Source: Nitrospira sp.
Lineage (GTDB): Bacteria > Nitrospirota > Nitrospiria > Nitrospirales > Nitrospiraceae
DNA: 5,756 nucleotides
NCBI GenBank assembly: GCA_015904055.1
Contig: JABMDE010000127.1
Coordinates: 1 to 5,756, forward strand
Direction of reading: 5' to 3'
This document shows positions 1-5,211 of the stretch, piece after piece. The first letter of the stretch is position 1, and each line of letters opens with the position of its first letter. The notes below the pieces were generated by a model. That model made no database searches. It saw only the letters and a list, made by a program, of their open reading frames with translations, and had not been told where the DNA came from. The translations under genes were made by a program, and so were the position numbers.

Positions 1-218
1 TCGGACTGTTTGCGGCCCTGCTTCCGCAACGCGCTGACATAGGCGGCGCTGTCGTCCACATCCGTATGCCCGTACGGATTGAACTTTTCCCTCACGAGAT
101 TTTCAAGCAGGGTCACCGGGTAGACGCCTCTGCGCTTGGCAGCTTTGACGACCACGCTTTTCAGCGCCGGGTCGAAGGAGAGCGTCCACTTTTCTTTTTT
201 TAGCGCGGCTCGCGGCAT
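1..218 (-). CDS. Probable ribbon-helix-helix DNA-binding protein (partial, C-terminus outside window)
   Basis: A leftward frame runs from an ATG at 218 to the window edge without a stop, giving 72 residues. The protein begins MPRAALKKEKWTLSFDP. A basic N-terminus leads into a short hydrophobic strand (WTLSFD, residues 11-16), then a helix rich in K/A/V (about 18-30), a turn at RRGVYP, and a second helix (about 34-45, VTLLENLVREKF). This strand-helix-helix order is the layout of RHH (CopG/Arc/MetJ-like) repressors, which bind operators as dimers through the strand. The acidic-to-basic tail (HTDVDDSAAY, then LRKQGRKQ) is unassigned. A weak GGGAA ribosome site lies 6 bases before the start. The ATG at 223 is rejected because its frame stops after seven codons. 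The gene diverges from uvrA, and a perfect palindrome covers its promoter, which supports a regulator role. The RHH assignment comes from pattern alone and the length is unknown. Another small DNA-binding fold is possible. Confidence 0.6.
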   Translation of the reverse strand, partial: MPRAALKKEKWTLSFDPALKSVVVKAAKRRGVYPVTLLENLVREKFNPYGHTDVDDSAAYVSALRKQGRKQS

Positions 219-229
219 GTCATGTTCCC

Positions 230-264
230 GTTGAATCGTACGTATGGTAGACGTACGATTCAAC
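230..264. promoter_or_regulatory. Perfect 14-bp inverted repeat, probable operator
   Basis: GTTGAATCGTACGT (230-243) and its exact reverse complement ACGTACGATTCAAC (251-264) are separated by 7 bases. Each arm holds its own CGTACG palindrome, so the site offers two symmetric sub-sites, as expected for cooperative dimers. It overlaps the spacer and -10 of the leftward promoter and ends two bases before the proposed uvrA -35. The likeliest role is an operator for the adjacent RHH-like protein, giving autorepression and possibly an effect on uvrA. This is inferred from position and symmetry. It is not a convincing terminator because no U-run follows on either strand. Confidence 0.6.
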
Positions 265-272
265 AGTGTCAA
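244..272 (-). promoter_or_regulatory. Sigma-70-type promoter of the leftward RHH-like gene
   Basis: On the minus strand a perfect -35 box TTGACA (272-267) is followed after 17 bases by TACCAT (249-244), which matches four of six -10 positions. Transcription would start near 237, leaving a leader of about 20 bases before the ATG at 218. The -10 lies in the loop of the 14-bp inverted repeat and the spacer runs through one arm, so a protein on the palindrome would block polymerase. Confidence 0.55.
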
Positions 273-295
273 GGACGGAAGGCGGATGCTATAAT
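266..295 (+). promoter_or_regulatory. Putative uvrA promoter with very short leader
   Basis: A perfect TATAAT -10 (290-295) lies 18 bases downstream of GTGTCA (266-271), a four-of-six -35. The predicted start is about 302-303, only two or three bases before the uvrA ATG at 305. No Shine-Dalgarno sequence is visible before that ATG (the context is CCGCCCCCT), which fits a leaderless or nearly leaderless mRNA. Its -35 overlaps the leftward -35 on the other strand, so the two promoters would compete. No convincing LexA box is seen. Confidence 0.45.
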
Positions 296-300
296 CCGCC
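281..300. repeat. 7-bp inverted repeat enclosing the uvrA -10
   Basis: GGCGGAT (281-287) and ATCCGCC (294-300) are perfect inverted repeats around the six-base centre GCTATA, and the TATAAT box sits across the centre and right arm. If transcription starts near 302 the structure is not in the mRNA, so it would act as DNA, for example as a second operator. If transcription starts upstream it would form a hairpin just before the start codon. Confidence 0.45.
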
Positions 301-304
301 CCCT

Positions 305-2835
305 ATGAGCCACTCCATCGTCATCAAGGGCGCGCGCGAGCACAATCTCAAGAATATCGATGTCGAGATTCCTCGTGACAGGCTGGTCGTGATTACCGGC
401 TTGAGCGGGTCCGGCAAGTCGTCGCTTGCGTTCGACACGATCTACGCCGAGGGGCAGCGCCGGTACGTCGAATCGTTATCCGCCTATGCTCGTCAGTTTT
501 TGGAGCAGATGGGCAAGCCCGACGTGGATTCCATCGAGGGGCTATCGCCAGCCATCTCTATCGAGCAGAAAAGCACCAGTCATAACCCCCGCTCTACCGT
601 CGGCACGGTTACCGAGATTTACGATTATCTCAGGCTGTTGTTTGCGCGCGTTGGGCGGCCCTATTGCTTTCAATGTGGAGAGGAGATCACAGCGCAGACC
701 GTCCAGCAGATGGTCGATGCGATTGCGTCGTTGCCGGAAGGGACGAAGTTTCAGATCCTTGCTCCAATCGTGCGCGGGCGGAAGGGCGAGTATCGGAAAG
801 AATTGCTGGAGATGATCGGAAAGAATTGCTGGAGATGCGAAAGGCCGGTTATGTCCGCGCCCGCGTCGATGGCAAGATGGCTGATTTGGGTGAAGACATT
901 GCGCTCGATAAACAGAAGAAGCACACCATTGAAATCATCGTCGATCGGTTGGTGATCAAATCCGGGGACGCGCTCATGCGCCGGTTGGCGGATTCGGTTG
1001 AGACGGCGACGAAGCTGGCAGGCGGACTCGTAGGCGTCATGACGGAAGAGGGTGAGCCTAGGCTCTACAGCGACAAGCTGGCCTGCATCAAATGCGGTGT
1101 AAGTTACCCGGAGGTCGAGCCCAGGATCTTTTCATTTAACAGTCCGCACGGGGCCTGTCCGGCTTGCGACGGCATCGGGTTTGCCATGGCGCCGGGCTGT
1201 CCGGAGGAAGACGACTTTACCTTGCTGGAACCCTGCGAGGTTTGCCACGGCGCGAGGCTCAAGCCCGAAAGCTTGTCTATTAAATTGGCGAAGAAGTCGA
1301 TCTCGGAGGTGACGAGGCTCTCGGTGAGGGCCGCGGCTGAATTTTTCATCACGTTGAAGTTCACCGACCGGGAGCTGGTCATCGCGCATCGCATTCTGAA
1401 AGAGATCCGCGAGCGGCTCGGGTTTCTGGTCAATGTCGGACTGGATTACCTGACGCTCGATCGCGCGGCGGCCACACTCTCGGGAGGCGAGGGTCAGCGC
1501 ATCAGGCTGGCGACACAAATTGGATCGGGCCTTGTCGGAGTGCTGTACATCCTCGACGAGCCGTCGATCGGGTTGCACCAGCGTGACAACCGCCGCTTGC
1601 TTCAGACGTTGGTACGATTGCGCGATCTGGGGAATACGGTGGTCGTCGTCGAGCACGATGCAGAAACGATGATGGCAGCGGATCACCTGCTCGATATGGG
1701 GCCCGGCGCCGGGACGCACGGTGGCCATGTCATCGCGCAAGGGACGCCGCAGGAAGTGATGGGCAATCCCGATTCCATCACGGGGCAATATCTGCGCGGG
1801 GCCCAGACCGTGCTCGTCCCGCAGCGACAGCGGAAGCCCAAAGGGTATCTGTCCATCGTCGGTGCGCAAAAACACAATCTCAAAAACGTGACGGCGAGAG
1901 TGCCGTTGGGGCTGCTGACCTGTGTCACCGGCGTATCCGGGTCCGGCAAAAGCACGTTGGTACTGGAAGTGCTCTTCCACTCGCTCTCCCAACTGCTCTA
2001 TCAGAAGAAACCGAAGATCGACGGCTGTAAGGAAGTGAAAGGCGTCGAGGCGCTCGACAAAGTGATCGACATCGATCAATCGCCGATCGGCCGCACGCCG
2101 CGATCCAATCCTGCCACCTACACAGGTTTGTTCGGCTACATCCGCGATCTCTTTTCGAATCTGCCGGAGTCACGCGTCCGTGGTTATAAGCCGGGTCGCT
2201 ACAGTTTCAACGTCAAGGGTGGGCGCTGTGAAGCCTGTCAGGGCGACGGGCTCATCAAGATCGAGATGCATTTCCTTCCCGATGTCTATGTGACTTGTGA
2301 AGTCTGCAAGGGGCAACGCTATAACCGTGAGACGCTAGAGATCCTCCACAAGGGGAAGAGTATTGCCGATGTGCTGAATATGACTGTCGATGACGCGCTT
2401 GAGTTTTTTGAGCATATCCCGCTCATCAAGACCAAGCTCCAGACGTTGCACGATGTCGGGTTGCACTATGTGAAGCTCGGCCAGTCTGCGACGACGCTGT
2501 CCGGCGGTGAGGCGCAACGGGTAAAACTGTCACGAGAACTGTCGAAGCGCGCAACCGGCCGCACGATGTACATTCTCGATGAACCGACGACCGGACTGCA
2601 TTTTGCCGATGTGCAGCGGTTACTGGATGTGCTGGATCGGCTCGTCGAAACCGGCAACACGGTTCTCATTATTGAACACAATCTAGACGTGATCAAAAAT
2701 GCCGACTGGATTATCGACCTGGGACCGGAAGGCGGGGATCGTGGCGGTGAGATCGTCGCCGAAGGGCCGCCGAAAGAAATTGCCAAGGCAAAGCGGTCGT
2801 ATACGGGGCAGGTGTTAAAAGAGGCAGGGTTGTAA
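305..2835 (+). pseudogene. uvrA: UvrA, excinuclease ABC subunit A; frame broken by a 23-bp tandem duplication
   Basis: UvrA is the cytoplasmic damage-recognition ATPase of nucleotide excision repair; it loads UvrB onto lesions. Removing one duplicated unit gives 835 residues. Visible motifs are Walker A GLSGSGKS (32-39), zinc cysteines C121/C124 and C253/C256, a second pair C277/C280 with C303/C306, signature LSGGEGQR (384-391), Walker B with D410-E411, second Walker A GVSGSGKS (535-542), zinc finger C634/C637/C657/C660, signature LSGGEAQR (724-731) and Walker B with D751-E752. The ATG at 305 is chosen because family similarity starts there; a GTG at 266 would add 13 unlike residues. As written, the frame leaves UvrA after residue 170 and stops at 955 (216 residues). 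The remainder could restart at an in-frame ATG at 835 (666 residues) but has only a weak, too-close ribosome site. About 100 residues are missing between C280 and C303, where the insertion domain normally lies. Everything after the lesion is open and intact, so the break is recent, reversible or a sequencing artefact. Confidence 0.93.
792..837 (+). repeat. Perfect 23-bp tandem duplication inside uvrA
   Basis: Bases 792-814 are repeated exactly at 815-837; each unit begins ATCGGAAAG and ends CTGGAGATG. Twenty-three is not a multiple of three, so the extra unit shifts the frame. With one unit removed the protein reads [14 protein letters not shown], as expected for UvrA. Identity of the copies and the intact downstream frame point to a very recent event. 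Such tandem copies can be lost again by slippage. Confidence 0.95.
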
Positions 2836-2900
2836 GGGACGGAGCCTTCGGAGTCGCCATAATGCGATGAGTCGAGGCGGTAACTGAGCCGTTACGATTG

Positions 2901-2953
2901 GCCGCGGGCGACTTTGAAACGCGATGATGCATCGCATGCCGTCGCACTGCGGC
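2901..2953. repeat. Nested hairpin, copy A
   Basis: The outer arm GCCGCGGGCGAC (2901-2912) pairs with GTCGCACTGCGGC (2941-2953), with one mismatch and a one-base bulge. The inner arms GCGATG (2921-2926) and CATCGC (2930-2935) pair perfectly. Copy B (4641-4685) keeps both stems and the linkers TGAAAC and ATGCC while the outer stem differs on both sides. No U-run follows, so simple terminator function is unlikely. Confidence 0.55.
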
Positions 2954-3004
2954 ACCTTCTTTGGCTACATCTTCCCCCGCCCGCCATGGCGACTCTCGAA
3001 AGCT

Positions 3005-3043
3005 CCATCCCTTCCACCCCTGCGAAGAGGGGAAGGGGGATGG
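3005..3043. repeat. CT/GA hairpin, copy 1
   Basis: CCATCCC (3005-3011) pairs with GGGATGG (3037-3043), and CCCCT (3017-3021) pairs with AGGGG (3028-3032), around the loop GCGAAG. Related sequences are at 4740-4774 and 4824-4852. It could help end the uvrA transcript, but it lacks a T-tract. Confidence 0.5.
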
Positions 3044-3122
3044 GCGTTAAGCGTTATTCGTCAAACGCCAACCGTGGGTGAAGGGGACTGGCTTCTCGAT
3101 CCTGTCGAGAGATATGGTCCCT

Positions 3123-3214
3123 GTCAGCAGACGCCCGACCCTTCAATCAGCCGCTCTGTAACCTTTCATTTAGCCGATACATAACCTTGCGATCAGCCGA
3201 CCATTTGGGTTACG
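3123..3214 (+). repeat. Four degenerate 23-bp tandem repeats upstream of the ATPase
   Basis: TCAGCAG, TCAGCCG, TTAGCCG and TCAGCCG start at 3124, 3147, 3170 and 3193, exactly 23 bases apart. TAACCTT recurs at 3159 and 3182 in the same phase. Adjacent units match at 13 to 15 of 23 positions by hand count. The series ends 10 bases before the ATPase ATG, so it may be a protein-binding array or an old tandem duplication. Confidence 0.45.
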
Positions 3215-3223
3215 ATTGGCCGC
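3209..3223 (+). repeat. Exact 15-bp direct repeat of 2891-2905
   Basis: GTTACGATTGGCCGC occurs here, ending one base before the ATPase ATG, and again at 2891-2905 inside repeat copy A. It is absent from the matching place in copy B. It may mark a recombination seam or a short internal duplication. Confidence 0.6.
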
Positions 3224-3224
3224 C

Positions 3225-4475
3225 ATGGCCTCACGCGCGCTATACCATCGGTTTGCCGAAACCCGTCTGCTTGACGCGTTGACTGACAGCCCAATTGTCC
3301 TGATTCATGGCCCTCGTCAGTGCGGGAAGACGACGCTGATGCGAATGATCGGGGATGCGCGAGGCTATACGTATTTTAACTTCGATGACGGCGTCGTGCG
3401 GAGCGCCGCAGAAGGTGATCCGCTGGGCTTTGTCATGGACTTGCCTCCCAAAGTGATTCTGGACGAAGTCCAGCACGTTCCCGAACTATTTCGCGCGCTG
3501 AAGAGCCGGGTTGATCGAGAGCGTGTTCCCGGCCAATTCTTGCTGATAGGGTCGGCGAATGTGCTGCTTTTGCCAAGACTCGCGGACTCTCTTGCGGGCC
3601 GAATGGCCCTTATCCGCTTGTTTCCCATGGCGCAATCGGAACTAGGGGGCCGCCCGACGGATTTTCTTGCCAGGTTGTTTCGCGCGCAGTTTAAGATGCG
3701 CCGTGTGAAACGGTTGGGGATTGACCTTGCGCAGCGCATAATTTCCGGCGGGTATCCTGCCGCATTGATTCGGACGACGGCACGGCGCCGGACAGCCTGG
3801 TATCGGGACTATATTGAGACGATAGTGCAGCGTGATGTGCGCGATTTGGCGCGCATCGGTTCCCTGGATATCATGCCCCGGTTGCTCGCCCTCACGGCCT
3901 CTCAGTCAGCGCGGTTGCTCAACATCACGGATCTTGCTGGACCGTTTCAGGTAAGCCGTCCGACGATTCGGGATTATGTGACTCTGCTAGAGCGAGTCTT
4001 TCTGCTGGAGGAGCTGCCGCCGTGGCACAGCAACCGTCTGAGCCGGCTGATCAAGACCCCCAAATTGCACATGGCCGACACGGGAACAGCTGCCGCGATT
4101 CTCGGCCTGGATGCTGACGCGCTCATGACTGACCGGATGGTGTTGGGACAGCTGCTGGAGACCTTTGTGTATCAGGAATTGAGGAGGCACGCGAGTTGGC
4201 GGGAAGATGACATCCGCTTCCACCATTTCCGTGATAAGGACGGGTATGAAGTAGATATCGTGCTCGAAAGAGGTGCGCGCGATGTGGCCGGGATTGAGGT
4301 GAAGGCGGCGGCAACCGTGACGGCTGCGGATTTCCGCGGGTTGCGGAAATTGGCTGTAACGGCCGGAGATAAATTTCGGGCAGGCGTGGTGTTGTACGAT
4401 GGGGAAGCCAGCGTGAGCTTCGGCAATAGAATGTATGCCGTGCCAGTTCGCACATTGTGGGAACCAGGGGCGTGA
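3225..4475 (+). CDS. AAA+ ATPase with C-terminal DUF4143 domain
   Basis: A 416-residue cytoplasmic protein of the common AAA_14/DUF4143 architecture. The N-terminal ATPase has Walker A GPRQCGKTT (29-37, K35), Walker B KVILDEVQ (76-83, D80-E81), a sensor-like FLLIGSAN (105-112) and LAGRM (123-127). A linker carries the conserved YRDYIET...RDV motif (193-205), and a winged-helix-like stretch lies near 231-267. The C-terminus contains GYEVDIVLE (340-348) and GIEVKAA (356-362), the E/D...ExK spacing of a PD-(D/E)XK nuclease-like fold. Families of this type are widespread and their substrates are mostly unknown; links to mobile DNA or toxin-antitoxin-like roles are suggested but unproven. The ATG at 225 bases past 3000 (3225) fits the family start; an in-frame TTG at 3216 adds only three residues. 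No clear ribosome site precedes either. The gene stands alone between two copies of the uvrA tail, and its stop is five bases before the second copy, suggesting it arrived with a rearrangement. Confidence 0.9.
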   Translation: MASRALYHRFAETRLLDALTDSPIVLIHGPRQCGKTTLMRMIGDARGYTYFNFDDGVVRSAAEGDPLGFVMDLPPKVILDEVQHVPELFRALKSRVDRERVPGQFLLIGSANVLLLPRLADSLAGRMALIRLFPMAQSELGGRPTDFLARLFRAQFKMRRVKRLGIDLAQRIISGGYPAALIRTTARRRTAWYRDYIETIVQRDVRDLARIGSLDIMPRLLALTASQSARLLNITDLAGPFQVSRPTIRDYVTLLERVFLLEELPPWHSNRLSRLIKTPKLHMADTGTAAAILGLDADALMTDRMVLGQLLETFVYQELRRHASWREDDIRFHHFRDKDGYEVDIVLERGARDVAGIEVKAAATVTAADFRGLRKLAVTAGDKFRAGVVLYDGEASVSFGNRMYAVPVRTLWEPGA

Positions 4476-4479
4476 GTGA

Positions 4480-4572
4480 GGCGGCGAAATCGTGGTTGAA
4501 GGTCCGCCGAAAGAGATTGCTAAGGCGAAGCGGTCGTATACGGGGCAGGTGCTGAGGGAAGCGGGGGTGTAA
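4480..4572 (+). pseudogene. uvrA: Remnant of a second uvrA 3' end
   Basis: The frame reads [18 protein letters not shown], then SYTGQVLREAGV and a TAA stop. It matches the end of the upstream uvrA at 27 of 30 residues. Of 13 codons that differ, 10 are synonymous (protein changes A to V, K to R, L to V), so both tails diverged while being used as coding DNA. There is no start codon or ribosome site, and in-frame TGA at 4477-4479 lies just before it, so it is not expressed as a protein. It is either the original uvrA end at this locus or the leftover of a deleted second copy. Confidence 0.88.
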
Positions 4573-4640
4573 GGGCGGATCGTTCGCAAGTCGGCATGAT
4601 GCGAGGAATAGAGTCGGCATCTGGCTCTTTACTCTAGGCC

Positions 4641-4685
4641 GAGTGCGACTCTGAAACGCGATGGGAATCGCATGCCGTCGCACTC
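4641..4685. repeat. Nested hairpin, copy B
   Basis: GAGTGCGAC (4641-4649) and GTCGCACTC (4677-4685) form a perfect 9-bp outer stem. GCGAT (4658-4662) and ATCGC (4667-4671) form an inner stem with loop GGGA. Compared with copy A the outer stem sequence differs on both sides yet still pairs, which suggests the fold is maintained. Confidence 0.6.
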
Positions 4686-4739
4686 AGCATTCTTACGGCT
4701 GTCATCTGGCCTCGCCTGCCATGCCGACTCTCGAACGAT

Positions 4740-4774
4740 CCATCCCTTCCACCCCGCAAAGAGGAAATGGGTGG
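4740..4774. repeat. CT/GA hairpin, copy 2
   Basis: CCATCC (4740-4745) can pair with GGGTGG (4769-4774), with one G-T wobble. The left half, CCATCCCTTCCACCCC, is identical to copy 1 at 3005 and the right half has diverged, so the stem is weaker. Confidence 0.4.
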
Positions 4775-4823
4775 AAATAGATGACAGTGGCAATTGGCGC
4801 TACGGCGAACCTTCTATGCTATC

Positions 4824-4852
4824 CCTTCCGCCTGCCTCGAAGAGATGGAAGG
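4824..4852. repeat. CT/GA hairpin, copy 3
   Basis: CCTTCC (4824-4829) pairs with GGAAGG (4847-4852). The wider context, ATCCCTTCCGCC then CGAAGAG then GGAAGG, resembles copies 1 and 2. It lies outside the large direct repeat, so this motif appears to be repeated independently of it. Confidence 0.4.
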
Positions 4853-4902
4853 TAGGAAAGGTCCGCGCCATCTGAAAAAACGAATAATGCCGAGGAAGCA
4901 CC

Positions 4903-5211
4903 GTGGATGCTGAGTTAGTCACGCGAATCGCGAACAGTCCGAACTATCAGGCGCTGAAAGCCAGGCGAACCCGTTTCGGCTGGCGGCTGACCCTGGTGAT
5001 GATGATCGCCTACTACGGTTTCATTCTGCTGATGGCGTTCAACAAGAGTGTCCCGTCGCAGAAACTTGGCGCCGGCGTGATGACCCTGGGTATTCCCATC
5101 GGCTTTGGCCTTATCGTGTTCACGATCGTAATCACTGCGTACTACGTGAATCGCGCGAACCGCGAGTTCGATGCGTTGTCCGACGCCATCGCCAAAGAGG
5201 TCCTGAAGTGA
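4903..5211 (+). CDS. yjcH: DUF485 small membrane protein (YjcH-like), partner of acetate permease
   Basis: This 102-residue inner-membrane protein matches the DUF485/YjcH family, found directly before actP in many bacteria. The N-terminus has the family pattern [16 protein letters not shown] (12-27). Two hydrophobic segments follow (about 28-46 and 57-83), separated by a short loop KSVPSQK, and a polar tail has [14 protein letters not shown] (81-94). The start is GTG with an AGGA ribosome site six bases upstream (4893-4896). The gene overlaps the next one by four bases (GTGA), so the two are co-transcribed and probably translationally coupled. Its exact role is not established; association with the acetate transporter is inferred from consistent pairing. 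The acs gene found upstream in E. coli is replaced here by repeat-rich intergenic DNA. The length is normal for the family and no damage is visible. Confidence 0.9.
   Translation: MDAELVTRIANSPNYQALKARRTRFGWRLTLVMMIAYYGFILLMAFNKSVPSQKLGAGVMTLGIPIGFGLIVFTIVITAYYVNRANREFDALSDAIAKEVLK

Larger units (their letters stand above)
2743..3044 (+). repeat. Copy A of a ~300-bp direct repeat (uvrA 3' end plus downstream DNA)
   Basis: This segment spans the last 30 uvrA codons, the stop codon and about 209 bases beyond. It aligns almost end to end with 4480-4774. From the stop codon to the conserved GTCGCAC is 112 bases here and 111 in the other copy. Blocks shared exactly include GAAACGCGATG, ATCGCATGCCGTCGCACT and TCCATCCCTTCCACCCC. 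The coding part is 77/93 identical by hand count and the noncoding part is lower. Together the two copies bracket the ATPase gene. Confidence 0.85.
2836..3224. other. Intergenic region between uvrA and the ATPase gene
   Basis: This stretch has no supported gene. Its left half is the noncoding part of repeat copy A, with a nested hairpin (2901-2953) and a CT/GA hairpin (3005-3043). Its right half holds small inverted repeats (GGCGTT and AACGCC around 3043-3069; CTCGA/TCGAG around 3095-3109), four degenerate 23-bp repeats (3123-3214) and a 15-bp sequence (3209-3223) repeated exactly from 2891-2905. No convincing promoter or U-tailed terminator is seen. Confidence 0.6.
4480..4774 (+). repeat. 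Copy B of the ~300-bp direct repeat
   Basis: This is the counterpart of 2743-3044. It contains 30 codons of a uvrA tail with its stop, then about 200 bases of matching downstream DNA including both hairpins. Similarity starts within a few bases of the ATPase stop; a weak match (GGGA.CC.GG) may extend slightly further left. It fades after the CT/GA hairpin. Confidence 0.85.
4573..4902. other. Intergenic region between the uvrA remnant and yjcH
   Basis: This stretch has no supported gene. Bases 4573-4774 are the noncoding half of repeat copy B, and 4775-4902 includes a third CT/GA hairpin. The promoter of the acetate operon should lie here, but the best candidate (TTGGCG, 15 bases, TATGCT at 4794-4820) is poor. 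A good AGGA ribosome site (4893-4896) serves the GTG at 4903. Confidence 0.6.

Noticed and set aside
219..304. LexA/SOS box controlling uvrA
   Set aside because: No CTGT-N8-ACAG-like site is present; the visible palindrome has unrelated sequence. LexA sites of other phyla cannot be excluded.
664..834. Separate start (TTG at 664) for the C-terminal UvrA part
   Set aside because: Up to the duplication this frame is an out-of-frame shadow of the true uvrA reading, so it is not a real N-terminus.
1132..2079. Long antisense open frame opposite uvrA (315 codons)
   Set aside because: It is a codon-bias shadow of the uvrA coding strand with no recognisable protein. The same holds for antisense frames at 3987-4589, 4123-4683 and 5253-5738.
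3005..3060. Rho-independent terminator after uvrA
   Set aside because: The hairpin is credible but is followed by GCGTTAAGCG and not a run of T, so it does not meet the usual pattern.
2924..3184. 86-codon open frame on the + strand between uvrA and the ATPase
   Set aside because: It runs through hairpins and the 23-bp repeats, has no ribosome site, is not preserved as a frame in repeat copy B, and its product resembles no family.
2836..3224. tRNA gene or CRISPR array in the intergenic repeats
   Set aside because: No cloverleaf arms or TTCRA loop are seen. The 23-bp units are degenerate and contiguous without spacers, unlike CRISPR.
4780..4825. Sigma-54 or sigma-70 promoter for yjcH-actP
   Set aside because: GG and GC are 8 and not 10 bases apart for sigma-54, and the sigma-70-like boxes are poor with a 15-base spacer.
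4672..4875. 67-codon open frame on the + strand before yjcH
   Set aside because: It begins within the repeat element at the position equivalent to the frame above, but the two diverge by frame and content; it looks like chance reading of noncoding DNA.
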